NCBI GenBank assembly: GCA_963942565.1
Contig: OZ012699.1
Coordinates: 25,573,706-25,637,705, forward strand
DNA from: Maea johnstoni
Taxonomy: Eukaryota > Annelida > Polychaeta > Spionida > Magelonidae
DNA: 64,000 nt
Reading direction: 5' to 3'
The stretch's first letter is position 1. Each line of letters starts with the position of its first letter. Both the position numbers and the translations under genes were made by a program. Shown here one piece after another: positions 47,111 through 59,069 of this stretch. The notes below the pieces were generated by a model, which worked only from the letters and a program-made list of their open reading frames with translations, did no database searches and was not told where the DNA came from.

Positions 47111-47474
47111 CAATTTTTGGAGTGCATTCCGATGGATCTCCATAATGGTCAGGTTCCTCTATATATCTTGCTCTGCTTTTGTAGATTCTAGGTTTAAAGG
47201 GCATTCATTTGATTTATTTTTGATAACTCATAATGAATAAAAAATCAGGCCGTAGTGGTGCAATGAAAACCATCTATTTGAGTTGTCTAACCTCTTCAAC
47301 CCCCTTTCTATACGCAACTGGGGTAATATTTTTACCCAGGGAATATGAAGAGTTCAATAAGCACTTGTACTGCATGTGACCATCATCCCGATAGCGAAGA
47401 AACTCCCAGAATCCCACAGGAACACTTTTGGTTTACACACCCAGCAGTGGGAGCTAGTCTAAACAGATCGGATA
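47111..47474. other. Non-coding, nothing recognised
   Basis: No exon or repeat boundary supported. Confidence 0.35.
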
Positions 47475-47926
47475 AAAAGTGGCCCGTGTTAAAAGACATG
47501 GAGTAAAATATTGAGGTTTGGGCGAGACCTGGAACCTAGAATCTATGCATTGCTTAATGATAGAGTCCTAGGGCTCGAAATGAATTTTAAAAGTGGCCTG
47601 TGTTAAAAGAACTGGAGTAAAATATTGAGGTTTGGGTGAGACCTGGAACCTACAATCTATGCATTGCTTAACGATGGAGTCCTAGGGCTCGAAATGACTT
47701 TTAAAAGTGACTTGCGCTAAAAGACATGGAGTAAAATATTGAGGTTTGGGCAAGACCTGGAACCTTGAATCTATGCATTGCTTAACGATGGAGTCCTAGG
47801 GCTCAAAATGACTTTTAAAAGTGGCCTGTGCTAAAAGACATGGAGTAAAATATTGAGGTTTGGGCGAGACCTGGAACCTAGAATCTATGCATTGCTTAAC
47901 GATAGAGTCCTAGGGCTCGAAATGAC
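47475..47926. repeat. 114-bp tandem repeat, 4 copies
   Basis: Units start AAGTGGCCTGTGTTAAAAGA near 47475, 47590, 47704 and 47818. Each holds GAGTAAAATATTGAGGTTTG and GAGTCCTAGGGCTCGAAATG. Very high identity between copies. Confidence 0.95.
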
Positions 47927-47934
47927 ACATGGCA

Positions 47935-48145
47935 TGTCCCTAAACATTTCTCTTAAATTTGTCATCTGGTTTTATGATACTGATCAAAATATCTTAGTAG
48001 TGATTCATGAATTAACAAAATATTTGACGGAGAGTTGTAGTTTACAATTTTATGAACATTTCTCCTTGAAATATTTTCCAAAATATGCTTTTGTGAGAAA
48101 GATATCCACAAAAAGGCCAGATTTTTGGGTATGCTGCAGGCAGGT
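47935..48145 (-). mobile_element. TTAA MITE, family A, reverse, decayed
   Basis: TTTGTCATCTGGTTTTATGA, TTTGACGGAGAGTTGTAG and CATTTCTCCTTGAAATATTT keep family order. Both terminal TTAA sites are lost. Confidence 0.6.
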
Positions 48146-49234
48146 AGGATTGATAGATAGAATCAGGGTCATGAAGAAGGCATTTGGGATATAGATTAAT
48201 ATAAGAAGAAGGCATTTGTGGAGATATGTACATAATAAATGTTTCTTTCAGCTGTTTGCTGATAACAATTTCAACCTGGCATGTTACTTCAAGGAAGGTC
48301 ATTTGTCTTATGACTACATATACAAGAAGGAACATTTTGTATTTATCTTTTAGATACTGTATAAAGGGTAATGTTAACGTGTGCTTAATCTTCCCGAATT
48401 TACCGAACGGGTTTGAGACGGGAACAATAAAAACGTTATCTTTAATCATTTGTGTTGGTATGGTGGGGCAGACGATGCACTTACACAGATTGAGTAGTTA
48501 AGCCGTATATTTAAGTTATTCCCTTTCCCAGCAGATGGCGCCCTATGTAATCTGAAGAGTGGTGTTTTTTAATGCTCAAAAGTCAACAAACAACGATAGA
48601 AATTGAAACATATTTATTTGGCTAAAACAGTTATGACAGTAAGTGAGAAGTAACTCACAATAGTATTAAATAGACATTTAATGCTGTCCAGTACTCAGTG
48701 CTGTTTGCAGTACTCACAAAGTTTCTCAACCTGCCAACGAACCGGTCCGACTTGGTGTATAATGCTGCTCTGCGCTAAGTGCTATTAATGCGCAGCGCCA
48801 TGTCAGCTCAATTGAGCTGGTATGGCTTTGTTTTTCTGCACGTACACCACGGCACATTCAGTGCACAAAACATTCGTCTGCACTGACAGATTCAAAAGCG
48901 AAAACACTCGGTAGCATTTTCGGGAAATTTAATATCAGTGCAGCCATGTGCAGGACGGGAAATTTTAAAACGGGAAAAAGTCAAAATCATCAATTTTCGG
49001 GAAATAAAAGTCCCGGGAAATATACCCGTTATACAGTATGTGCATATAGAATCAGATCAACTAGAGTGAGCCAGTCATTGTTTTGCAATATGCTACATTG
49101 TCTCTTGACCCAGACATACCTGTATCGCCAAAAAATAACTTGACTTGCTGCCTGTATTCCACCAAAACATCCAGGGATGATCTTTTTGAATGGAGAATTT
49201 ACTAAGGAACATTTGAAGGAGAAGTCTTTACCAT
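48146..49234. other. Mostly unrecognised non-coding DNA
   Basis: Includes a GC-richer part near 48720-48960 with no supported exon. CGGGAAAtt-type phrases repeat near 48920-49020. Confidence 0.35.
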
Positions 49235-49242
49235 AGTTAAAC

Positions 49243-49651
49243 TAGGGCTGTGCTCATCAGCCATTTTTTTGTGATCCGATATTGCCTAATTTTTCTCGAT
49301 GTCGATTTTCTCGATTCGATTCTGTCGCGCGCGGTAATGCTTGGAAAAGTGTGGTGGGGGCCGGACCATCACCATGTAAAATACATTGCGTGGCCCTCTC
49401 CTTACTTTTCCAAGTACTACCACGCGCGATAGTATCTATCGTGGTGCAGTTTCAATGGTGGCCGGCTGTGGCTGGCTCAGCGCTGCAGTCTTTTTAAAGA
49501 ATAGGGTAGGCTCTTTGGTATTTTGGGGGTAGAGAAAGCAATGGAGGTAGAGGGGCCGTATCGCGTTAGGCAATCAATGTCCTCACATGTTGAACATCAA
49601 TCTTACGACTTTGCTGATCACTCGATGTCGTGCTTATCGAGCCCAGCCCTA
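49243..49651. mobile_element. hAT-type MITE with perfect 8-bp TSD
   Basis: Inverted ends TAGGGCTGTGCTCATC and (right, reverse complement) TAGGGCTGGGCTCGAT. Exact 8-bp duplication AGTTAAAC at 49235-49242 and 49652-49659. Contains a further inverted pair, GCGCGCGGTAATGCTTGGAAA and TTTCCAAGTACTACCACGCGC. 409 bp, non-coding, GC-richer than its flanks. Confidence 0.93.
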
Positions 49652-49659
49652 AGTTAAAC

Positions 49660-50143
49660 TCATTTTACCATTCTACATTCATAGCATTTCCTGATTGGTC
49701 ACCCCAACTTCAGGGTGATATTTATGGACATCCTAAAACCACTTCCTATATAGATAAAAAGAATAAGTGAGCCTATTTTCTTTTCAGTTGTTTACTGTCA
49801 ATGTTTGTCGGGTGCAGTGCTTTGTTGTCCTCAGGCAGTTCCAGTATCTCTAGATATAAAGATACTTTTTTCCACCAGAAATAACACACACTCACCTTAT
49901 AATGATTCCCTCTTGTGCAACATAATTTGTGCCCTAATTAAAGAAGGTTTTTAATCACCCTTGGTATTTTCCACAGCAGTTGGGTGGATTCTGTCAGATT
50001 GAAGATAACTGGTTCACAGAGAACACAGGCACTCAAAGTAGGACAGGAAAATATTTCTGCTGAAAGAAATGGAACAGTATTTTCATACCTTCAATGCAAG
50101 CTACCAATTATTCTATTGTCTGTGCACACAAAGAAGTCATTGT

Positions 50144-50146
<3 letters not shown>
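49660..50146. other. Non-coding, nothing recognised
   Basis: No exon supported. Confidence 0.35.
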
Positions 50147-50240
<94 letters not shown>

Positions 50241-50249
50241 TATATATAG

Positions 50250-50306
<57 letters not shown>
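50147..50306. repeat. (TA)n microsatellite, about 160 bp
   Basis: TA alternation with two TAGT interruptions. Confidence 0.98.
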
Positions 50307-50307
<1 letters not shown>

Positions 50308-50310
50308 TTA

Positions 50311-50488
50311 TAATTACCATATTTGTCCAAATTAGTGCACGGACCCCAAATAATGGCACCTTCCTTTTTCTGAAAAGTGTTGGAAGGAGCAAACAAGCTG
50401 ACATTATTTTCTGGCCTTCTGAACCTACCCAACCTTTTTCCTAACTTGCTAAGCGCACAAATGCATATTCTGACAGATACGGTACTCT
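50311..50488 (-). mobile_element. MITE family E, reverse, shorter copy
   Basis: ATTTGTCCAAATTAGTGCAC, TCTGGCCTTCTGAACC and ACAGATACGGTACTC are the reverse complement of family E phrases at 45891-46204. Confidence 0.7.
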
Positions 50489-51211
50489 TTGTCAAATGAA
50501 TTGCATCTTAGCTGGATATCCTGATCAGTCTTGGAAACTCATATTTGGTATTTTAGGCTTTTTTGGTTGAGATTTCCTGAGGGTTAATAATGTTATATTC
50601 AATTTAGCACAATATTGGCATAATTTACAGGGCTAACTTCTGAGGGCAGTGGCGTGAGACCGCAAGCAGTGAGTAGCTGTACCTTAGGCCACTCCGCCAT
50701 CGTGGCCTTACGGAAGCGCATCAGTGGATGGTTTTTCTTTTTATGAAAAGAGGAGACATTAAGCCAATGTTGTATTTGTTTGATCCTGTAGTACTGATAG
50801 TGATATCCTGTATCCAGCATCCTGCATAACAGGATGCCTATAGATCTCTTTATCAGGAGATATCCTGAAAATCTGAAGGAATCAAGGAGAAATCAAGGTC
50901 CTTTGTATAACGTTGTGCAGTATTTTTGCTGATGCAGCCACTGTGTTGTATTCCTTTGATAAACATGTAGGCCTTTTTAGCAATATACATATATACATAT
51001 TACAGCTTCTAGTTATAAGATACCTAAAATAGCTTTACTTCGTATAGGTTTAAAGGTTTGATTTTTCAGAAAATTCTAATGTCCTAGGATTTGGTCAATC
51101 ATAAAAAATGAAATCTATTTTTATTCCATTATTATTGTAGGCATGTCCTAGATAACCTAAACATTTGGAGCAAAACTAACTTTTTATGAAATGATCTTCT
51201 CTCATACAGTC
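50489..51211. other. Non-coding, nothing recognised
   Basis: CAGTGGATGGTTTTTC near 50720 sits in a GC-richer segment. No exon supported. Confidence 0.35.
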
Positions 51212-51440
51212 GCAATGGCCTAGTCGATAAAGGCGTCGGACTAGCGACCCAGGGGTTGCTGGTTCGAACCCAGCTGCCGGCCACTTTCGGTCTGTCCTTT
51301 AGGCAAGACAGTTTACTTCTCACTGCCCAGTGCTTAGAATGGCACTTAAAGCCGTAGGTACAGTCGGCCCACTGAGCCCTCGTAGCTCGTGTTTACCTTG
51401 TTAAAAAATATACAGACTTAAAATAAAGCTTACTTTACTT
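51212..51440 (+). mobile_element. tRNA-derived SINE, second head type
   Basis: A tRNA-like head at 51212-51283 has A box TGGCCTAGTCGATAAAGG, B box GGTTCGAACCC, and CTAGCGA in the anticodon-loop position. The body GGTCTGTCCTTTAGGCAAGA CAGTTTA is shared with the SINE at 2405-2720, which has a different head. Ends near AAAATAAAGCTT. Confidence 0.78.
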
Positions 51441-51845
51441 TTTTATGCAGAGGAGGTGAATTCTCTTTGAGCCCGTCACAAAGATCAAAGGATAGGGATT
51501 TCTGACGAGTTAGTTAAGGTGGGGTTCCACATCGAGCTAGCAAGAATTCGACTTTATGATGTTAATTGATGCTTTTAGCTAGTAGTACTTAGTCTTTCTC
51601 CCTCATCCTTCTAATCTGTGGGAGATAAGTTCCCTTTGAGCCCTGTGCTGACATGACAGGACAGGGCTTTCTGACAAGTAAGCTATTAATTGATTTGATG
51701 CTACTAGCCTCTCTCTTGAACACTCTCCTCTAATCTGTGGAGATAAGTTTTCTTTGAACCCTGGGTCGTCATGAGAAAAATGAGATTCAGAGGGGTATCA
51801 GTGATATTTCCAAGAATCCAATGTGTGCACGTGCTCAAACAGCCA

Positions 51846-52134
51846 TTAACCTTTTCATACCCAGCCCCCCCCCCCCCCCCTCTTCCTCCACCTTGTTAAC
51901 CCTTATGCTGCTGGTGGCTAATTTGGCCCTTACAAAATGATCCAAAAATCTAGAAAATAACTGAAACCCTGGCAAATGGGTACTCATCTGAGAGTACTCA
52001 GCGAGACCTATCCAATGAATACCAACATGACAGGGTTTAAATGGTTATAAAAAATGTTTGCATCCTTGTGCTTCGGACGAAAGTAGCCTCAGCATTGGAA
52101 GGGTTAAGAGGAACTCTGAGCATGAATGTGTTAG
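51846..52134 (+). mobile_element. Truncated family A MITE split by a family B copy
   Basis: TTAACCTTTTCATACCCAGC, a run of 14 C at about 51866, the family B insert, then AGAGGAACTCTGAGCATGAA TGTGTTAG. Confidence 0.6.
51896..52108 (+). mobile_element. TTAA MITE, family B, nested
   Basis: TTAACCCTTATGCTGCTGGT to CATTGGAAGGGTTAA, 213 bp, among the least diverged copies here. Confidence 0.93.
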
Positions 52135-53676
52135 GTATCTTGGGTGTCAGGCTCTAGCTGTAGCTTGTGAATAGAGAGGGGATCAGAGGCGTGGATCTAA
52201 ATGTTGTGTCTTGTAGCGTAAGCGACTGAGTGAAAGATTTAGCTGGTTATCTCCTGTGCTTGGCAAGTGCGGGTGTAGCTGCCTGGGTATCGCTCTCACT
52301 CCCTCACCGACGAGTGCCCGTTGCTGAGATGCCTTATATACCCACCAGGGCGCCCACCCATCATCACTGCCATCTGGCATGTGACAAGACCTGACTACAA
52401 TCCTGTGATCTCTCACAGCATTGAGCATATATTTTAGTGCATGCTGAATATGTAGGTATAACTGGATGATGAAAATCTCAATTCCAAAGCCATACCTGGA
52501 CACATGCTGCTGTATATGTTTATACAGAAATATATCCTCATTAACCATATCTCACCATCAGTGGCGTGAAGTATAAAAGTTTGAGGTAAACTCTAATTTA
52601 CTTCAGTGAACTTTAAATAAGCATGCTGCTACAGCGTTTCTGTGACTGATAACTTGAGAATGTATTTATAAGGTGGGCATCTTATAGCCTGTGCAATACT
52701 GTTCCCAGAAAGGTTGTTTTGTTCACCAAAGACTTCATGATATAGTGCTACCATGCATCAGCTACTGATAAGTCCAGGGGTCCGTCACATTTGCTTTGGC
52801 ACAATTTGTCCTGAACCTGCTATAAATACATGCTGCTGCATGGTGTGTGTGTGTGACTCTGTGTGCCTGGTGTCTCTCTCACACTGATAAGGGTTGGGGT
52901 GTCATTTCCTTTGTGCATACCTCAAACTTCAGAGATCAAGAAGGGAAGATGCTGTCTTATTTTAAGTAGCACACATTGAATTTTCTATCATAAGGCCTTA
53001 ATATTTGTAAAACCATAAGAGTGATTTTTTACTATATTTAAAAGATATTTTTCAGAAGAAGAACAGAATACATTGCTCACTAACACAGGAGTTCAAGTCT
53101 ACATTAAAACATCTGTATGTAAATCTGTACAAAAGCTTAAACAATGAGGGTATGTTTCAGCCACAATAAAAAAGTGGCATATTTCTACACACCAAATTCT
53201 GAGAATTATAGATTTCTGTGCAACATGAAGTAGTGCTCATCTTGAACTTTCAATTAATACACACACACTTCTGACAGCACTGGCTGTATATGGGGGTCGG
53301 TGCCTCTGTGTTTCCTGGTGTCTCTCTCACTGATAAGGGGTGTCATTTCTGTCATGTGAACCCAAACCCCACAGATCAAGACCCCGCTGACACACCGGGT
53401 ACACAGTACCGTACCCGTACCGGCAGGGTGGCAGGTTGCGTGGTGTTTTCGTGTACCACACACACACTTACAAGGATTCCCACTCATCTGAGCAGTGGTG
53501 CAGGGTCTGTGGTCCGTACCGGAGCTATATTCTCGCTGCCTGCTCAATATCTGAGGCGGAATCCCGACAGATCCCTCCAGATCTCGACAGATCCCGATCA
53601 GCGGTAGGTTGGGACACACGCTGGCTGCAGGGAGCGGTGGGTCGGGACACACACTGCAGGGAGGGCTCCTGTCATT
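52135..53676. other. Mixed non-coding with a dispersed duplication
   Basis: CTGGTGTCTCTCTCAC and GATAAGGGTTGGGGTGTCAT near 52867-52910 recur near 53320-53350. About 53270-53680 is GC-richer with frames open on both strands, but I see no domain. An unrecognised 5' exon or promoter is possible here, upstream of the ATG exon at 55890. Confidence 0.35.
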
Positions 53677-54085
53677 AGGATGGCTCACAGGAGTATAAGT
53701 TCTGGGTACAGTGACAACGACGTCTGTGGCAAAGAAAGCATGGATTTTAAACTCTGAGGACATCTAAGGACACCTTTTTGTAAGAAATTTCGTCAATAGA
53801 CTGGCTGGAGTATACGACCTGGGTACAGTGACGCGGTATGCGGCTTGGAAATCATGGCTCCCTAATTCTGAGGACACCTAAGGACATCCTGATGCATTAT
53901 TTTGCAATTTAGAAATTGTAAGAAATTTGGATTTTATTAGGATGGCTAGAGTTTAAGTTCTTGGTACAATGACGACGTCTGTGGCTAGGAAAGCATGGAT
54001 TTCGAACTCTGAGGACATCTGAGGATATCCTGATACACTACTTTGCAATGTAGAAATTGTAAGAAATTTGGATTGTATTCATCTG
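53677..54085. repeat. Tandem repeat of about 125-140 bp, 3 copies
   Basis: GGATGGCTCACAGGAGTATA with GGGTACAGTGAC and CTCTGAGGACATCTAAGGAC starts near 53677, 53800 and 53939. Confidence 0.85.
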
Positions 54086-54170
54086 GATATACTTGTGATA
54101 TACCTTCCTGTAATAAAAATGGATCACACAAATAAAAATTGCATCTAGCTGCCAAATGACGCTGGGAATA

Positions 54171-54440
54171 CCAAGGATATCTACCAAGAATTCACCTAGG
54201 AAAATCCAAGGACTTTCTAGGATTAGTCTTAGATAGGAATACCAAGGATATCCACCAAGAATTGACCTAGGAAAATCCAAGGACTTTCTAGGAAGTCTTA
54301 GATAGGAATACCAAGGAAATCCACCAAGAATTGACCTAGGAAAATTCAAGGACTTTCTAGGAAGTCTTGAATAGGAATACCATGGAAATCCACCAAGAAT
54401 TGACCTAGGAAAATTCAAGGACTTCTTATTAGGAAGTCTA
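54171..54440. repeat. 66-bp tandem repeat, 4 copies
   Basis: GGAATACCAAGGATATCCAC with AAGAATTGACCTAGGAAAAT and GGACTTTCTAGGAAGTCT repeats near 54171, 54236, 54304 and 54372. The unit resembles the middle of repeat G (CTTGGAATACCAAGG, CCTAGGGAAATCC). Confidence 0.92.
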
Positions 54441-54461
54441 AGGTACATTTATCAAGGGCGG

Positions 54462-54552
54462 CCACCCCTTACCAAATGAAGCTTGGAAATCCCAGGTATT
54501 TCCAGGAAAAACCCTGGGAAATCCCACGATTTCCAAAGAAATCTATGCTACA
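54462..54552. repeat. Short dispersed repeat G
   Basis: CCCCTTACCAAATGAAGCTT to CTACAATAGGGAAGGG, about 90 bp, with CCTT/AAGG ends. Matches 55772-55870. Confidence 0.75.
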
Positions 54553-55369
54553 ATAGGGAAGGGATCGTCTCTTAAATCTGCAACTTCATAGATGAAAGAA
54601 ATTAGAAAGAAATTTCAAACTTTTTTAAGAAGAAAATATATTCCTTCACTTTTGTAGTTGTATTTCACATGAAGGTGATATGGATTACATCAGTGCTATA
54701 TATACTACATGAGTATCCATCACTACCATTTAGTTATGGTTGGATCACATTTCTGGATATGAAAGTCTCAATGAAGGTGTGGATTTCCTGCCTTGAGGAC
54801 CTCTAAGGTTACATTGTAACAAGGAAGTGAGAGGATAAATACAATGTGTCTAATTGTCATGTACTAGGGAGTACACCACACAGTGCCTTCATTGGATTGT
54901 TTGTAGAAAAAGAAGCGATATCAGAAAAAGGGGTTGAATATTGATACCACTGGAATTTGTGTTGAGTATTGTGCTGGATAGAGTGAATCTTCATGCACCT
55001 GTTAATGGGTGAGAAAATCTGTGAATATAGAAAGATCATTTCTCCAGAAGGCGTTCATCCCACTATCATTGCATCATAACTGTTATTTTCAAGCTACATG
55101 AGAGGTAGCAAGATAAGAGGAGAAATCTGTTTTGACCTTTTGGAATAAAGATAATTATTAGTAAAAAAATCTGGAATACAGTTCAATTATTTCTTTTTAA
55201 ACCTTTTTTACTGGTGATGTTGATTAAAAAATGCTAATTGATATTAAAGCGTATGATTTTATTCCAACTGATAGATTTAAACGTGGAATAGGTTTGTTTG
55301 AATATTACTCAAAAACTGCCAGATATTATAGGATTTTTGCACTAGGATTATTTATCATGGAGCCAACAT
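54553..55369. other. Non-coding, nothing recognised
   Basis: No exon supported. Confidence 0.35.
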
Positions 55370-55408
55370 GGAATAGAAACTACACACTTTAATTGGATAA
55401 GGATTCAG

Positions 55409-55440
<32 letters not shown>

Positions 55441-55600
55441 AAAACAATATTAATCTGACAGATATTTTAGGATTTTAGTTCTAGGATTATTTCTTGCGCA
55501 GCCAATATGGAATAAAAACTACAGACTTTCATTGGATAAGCATAACGACACAAACAACAACAACAACAGCAGCATCAACAATAATTCACCCAATTTCAAA
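55370..55600. repeat. Duplication with (CAA)n tracts
   Basis: AGGATTATTTATCATGGAGC with TGGAATAGAAACTACACACT and a (CAA)n run (55408-55439) recurs as AGGATTATTTCTTGCGCAGC with TGGAATAAAAACTACAGACT and (CAA)n near 55480-55570. Confidence 0.85.
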
Positions 55601-55771
55601 ACAAGAATATTTGAGTGAACTTTTAAGGCGTTATTTCTGACAGACTGTAGGATTATTACTGAGATATCTGAAGCCCTGGAATATTGTAGGAAACCCTAGA
55701 TTAGGTGCACACAGCCTTAACTGGGTGTGAGGACCGAGTGAAAAGTCTCTACGTAAAGTCAGTACTCTCTT

Positions 55772-55870
55772 GCCCTTACCAAATGAAGCTTGGAATACCA
55801 AGGCGTTTTTAGCAAAAACCTAGGGAAATCCCAGGATTTCCAAGGAAGTCTGAGCTACAATAGGGAAGGG
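55772..55870. repeat. Short dispersed repeat G
   Basis: GCCCTTACCAAATGAAGCTT to CTACAATAGGGAAGGG. Ends about 20 bp before the candidate first exon. Confidence 0.75.
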
Positions 55871-55889
55871 TGATACCAGTCATCTCGCC

Positions 55890-55955
55890 ATGCTGAAATT
55901 CACCGTCAGATCACGCTCCCTCAACGGGAGACCCCCCTCCCCCAGCAAGAGACGG
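55890..55955 (+). CDS. Candidate alternative first coding exon of the tensin-like gene
   Basis: ATG in a reasonable context (CTCGCCATGC) opens 22 codons ending at a consensus GTAAGT donor in phase 0. The peptide is basic and Ser/Pro-rich: MLKFTVRSRSLNGRPP then SPSKRR. CpG and GC content is much higher than the flanking intron. No acceptor-like pyrimidine tract lies upstream, so a first exon fits better than an internal one. The C1 exon pair also ends in phase 0, so both could join the same downstream exon. Tensins are known to use alternative promoters that include or omit C1. An RSRSLN-like motif before the phosphatase domain is plausible but unproven. Confidence 0.45.
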
Positions 55956-55999
55956 GTAAGTCCAGAATCTTTCTCAAGATTTCTTTATTGATTAATATC

Positions 56000-56197
56000 G
56001 AGAGCATACATGTCACCATATGGAAATATTTTGATAAAAAAGCATTATTTTGAGAGATATTTGAATGAAAATTGTTATTCAGGTTGGGTTTGATAATCCC
56101 TCTTCAAATATCTTTTCAAATAATAGTGTGTTTAAAAAGTTGTGGTCAAAGTTGTCAGACCATGTGTGCACTGCATGCAGATGGAAAAGGCTTAACC
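56000..56197 (-). mobile_element. TTAA MITE, family A, decayed
   Basis: TTGAATGAAAATTGTTATTC and CCCTCTTCAAATATCTTTTC arms. Right end shared with the next copy at TTAA 56192-56195. Confidence 0.55.
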
Positions 56198-56395
56198 CAT
56201 TTGTGCCAATAGAGGCCAAAGGTAACATCCATTTTGAGCTTATCTTCCTAAGAAAGCATATTTTAGAAAGTATTGGAGGTGGAAATATTAATCAGATATC
56301 AACTGACAACTCTCTTTCAAATATTTTGTGAAATCTCACTTCATTGCTGAGGTATATTCAAAAGTATCATAGATGACACTATGACACTCTGCATG
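56192..56395 (+). mobile_element. TTAA MITE, family A, 3' truncated
   Basis: TTAACCCATTTGTGCCAATA, GGTGGAAATATTAATCAGAT, CTCTCTTTCAAATATTTTGT and AAAAGTATCATAG. The terminal GGGTTAA is missing. Confidence 0.7.
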
Positions 56396-56509
56396 ATGGC
56401 GCTATAATCCATGGAGACCTTCAGCGATCTGATTGGTCAAGTTTGTTTACATATGTCTTATCAGGTGGAGTTAGAGGGCTTGGTATGAGTATGACAAGAT
56501 AGCACCTTA

Positions 56510-56670
56510 AACACATCCAGGCCTAGAGATACTGATCAATGGCAGTTTTGCTAATAACTTTAGAATACAGCATAGATCCATGAAATATTTGAGGAAGGGT
56601 AATATTTTTTGAAAAAATGATCTGGTGAAAATGAAATCACCAAAACATTGAGGAAGTTTTAGGCACGAAT
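56510..56670 (-). mobile_element. TTAA MITE, family A, fragment
   Basis: TTAAACACATCCAGGCCTAG and TTTGAGGAAGGGTAATATTT, ending GAATAAATGGGTAG. Middle deleted. Confidence 0.5.
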
Positions 56671-57508
56671 AAATGGGTAGCAGGATTGGACTGACATTTT
56701 TTATTGGCTAAGACCAATTGAAAAAAATAGCTTCTTTTCTTACAGTTATTTACCTATATGACACTAAAGAAAAGGAAAATAAGCTCAGCTGATTTTTTTT
56801 GTGGTTATATTTTCAAATTGACACAGCTGTCTCATTTGTATAAATCCAATTTCTATATTGAAGGAAACATTCTGAAGTTAAGCGAACATCATTTTGACTT
56901 GTCTTTTTCTGATGGAGATCTCTTTTTGCAAAAAACTTCTAGAGAAGTTTTAGAAAGACAATATTCCATTTGGTACCCAAACTTATAGCTGAGGAGACCC
57001 ACTGTACACAAACTATGATAGTTTTCAGCGTGTTTCCATGGCAACCTGTGTTGTAAAGGGTATTAAATGCATGTCTGGGTAAAAAGTAATTAGGCTGAAC
57101 ACGGTAGTCAATTAGAGTGAAGGGAATCAGCTGCTGCGGGATGAACACGAGGGATGGGGCAGTGTAATAGAAAACTCCTGTCTTTTACACTCCAATGCTT
57201 GTCTTGACTAGGAACCACAGCTGTAGGCAGTTAATACAGGCAGGGAGTAATGGTGATAGATATTTGTAGGGTTGTCAAGAAAATTATCACAATATTGATA
57301 GTAAAAGAAATAAAAGAAAAATTAAGGATGCTATTTTTGATCAATAGTTCATCATATTTCATAAATCTATATCTTTCTATCTTGAGGGATTTTTCTGGTA
57401 GTGTAATAGTAAACTCCTGCCTTTACACTCCAGTGCTTGTCTTGACTAGGAAACCACAGCTGTATCAGGCAGGGACTGAGGGGGGGGGGGGGGGGTTACA
57501 GGTGAGTG
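56671..57508. other. Non-coding with a diverged duplication
   Basis: AGTGTAATAGAAAACTCCTG with CTTGTCTTGACTAGGAACCA near 57160-57215 recurs near 57400-57455. A poly-G tract lies at about 57480-57495. No exon supported. Confidence 0.45.
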
Positions 57509-57720
57509 ATAAACCCTTCCAATGCTGAGGCTAAGTTCGTCCATTAAAGCACACAGATGCAAATAAATTCAAAAGCCATCTAAACGTTGTCTTGTTGGTA
57601 TTCATTAGATAGCTCTCACTCAGGAATCTCAGATGAGTACCCATGTGTCAGGGTTTCAGTCATTTTTTAGATTTATTGCATCATTTTGTATTAGCAAAAT
57701 TGGTAACCAGCAGCATAACG
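57509..57720 (-). mobile_element. TTAA MITE, family B, reverse
   Basis: AAACCCTTCCAATGCTGAGG to CAGCAGCATAACGG. Both terminal TTAA sites have decayed. Confidence 0.82.
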
Positions 57721-57794
57721 GCCAAGAAAAGTTACTGATGTTATCTATGATTTACCATTCAGTATGTATCATAATCGTTATCTTTCTATAAATA

Positions 57795-58028
57795 GGTATG
57801 ATTGTTTGGTAGTGGTCTAAGGCACCGCCACTGACTGCACGCTGTCTTTCACCACTGCCTGGGTTCAAATCCCGGCCTGGGCATGTGAGAAAGTTGCCAG
57901 TGACTTGGGGCTAGGCGGTGGTTTTCGCCGGGTACTCCGGTTTCCTCCACTACTTACAACTGGCTAGTCACGAATTAGCCACAATTGGCATAAATGTGAT
58001 GAAAAACAAAAACAAAAACAAAAACAAA
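57795..58028 (+). mobile_element. tRNA-derived SINE with A-rich tail
   Basis: Head with TTGGTAGTGGTCTAAGGCAC (A box region) and B box GGTTCAAATCC. The body has CCAGTGACTTGGGGCTAGGC and GCCGGGTACTCCGGTTTCCT, a central phrase seen in SINEs of many marine invertebrates. Ends in (AAAAC)n. This tail marks the true 3' end and identifies the fragment at 15672-15712. Confidence 0.85.
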
Positions 58029-58199
58029 ATAATATTCTCACCATTGCCTGACTTGGCTACTTGACTAGGAACTACAGCTGTAGGCAGGAAACAGACAAGG
58101 AGTAGAGGTGATAGGTATCGGGTTGTCAGTAGACAATTATTGCAATGTTAAGAAAAATGAATAATGCTATGTTTGATGAACATTCATCCTGACTATAGA

Positions 58200-58308
58200 C
58201 TATTAGACAGACTAATGATGATAATGATAGTGATAATAATAATGATAATGAAAATAATGATAATGATGATAATAATAAAAATCAAACAATAATAATAATA
58301 ATGATAAA

Positions 58309-58385
<77 letters not shown>

Positions 58386-58410
58386 TAATGATAATAATAA
58401 TAAACTAGGG
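58200..58410. repeat. (AAT)n / (GATAAT)n microsatellite
   Basis: Triplet run, purest at about 58310-58380. Confidence 0.96.
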
Positions 58411-59069
58411 GGCCAGGAATTTCAGCTTTAAAAGATGTATCTATTATCATTGTTTTAAATGTTAACCCATGCAATCCTCTGTATGGGCCAAAATATGCAG
58501 GTGGCACCTCAAAATGGGCGTATCATTTTGGTAATAACTTTCTCCCAGACTCAAGATCTAATTAGCTATGGTTCTAGAGGAAGAAAGAAGTTGAGTACTG
58601 CCACACAGAGATGAATCACAGAACATAGAGATGGTAAAAAAATCAAACAAACAGGTATATCTCTTCATTCAACAACTAGTAGTGCCTGACTGCCTAGCTC
58701 ATGACCCCTACGACATAAATCCCAACCACCACTTGCTCAATATCTACCTCAATGTAGCAAAAATATACACACTACAGGGCCATGTTATTATATATCAAAA
58801 TATCTTCATGTATAAATTGAATTATTCATGTGATATTCATTTTGTATTTGTTAGTTATTATAACAAGGCCCCATACTCTGTAAGTATATTATTGTAAGAT
58901 GAGTTTTGGTGTATATCTTTTCACTGGGGGATGGAGAACTATATTTAGTCAGGGAGCAAGAAGGGGCGATCTGAAGATTGGTTTACAAAATACCCCACAT
59001 GGCCTTTTACATAATTGGGGGATGAAATGAAATTGCATTTTCGAGGACGATATTGTTCCAATTTTGCAC
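58411..59069. other. Non-coding, nothing recognised
   Basis: TTAACCCATGCAATCCTCTG at 58461 may begin another old TTAA element. No exon. Confidence 0.35.

Noticed and set aside
51212-51283. tRNA-like gene
   Set aside because: It has the same body as another SINE, so it is a SINE head and not a working tRNA.
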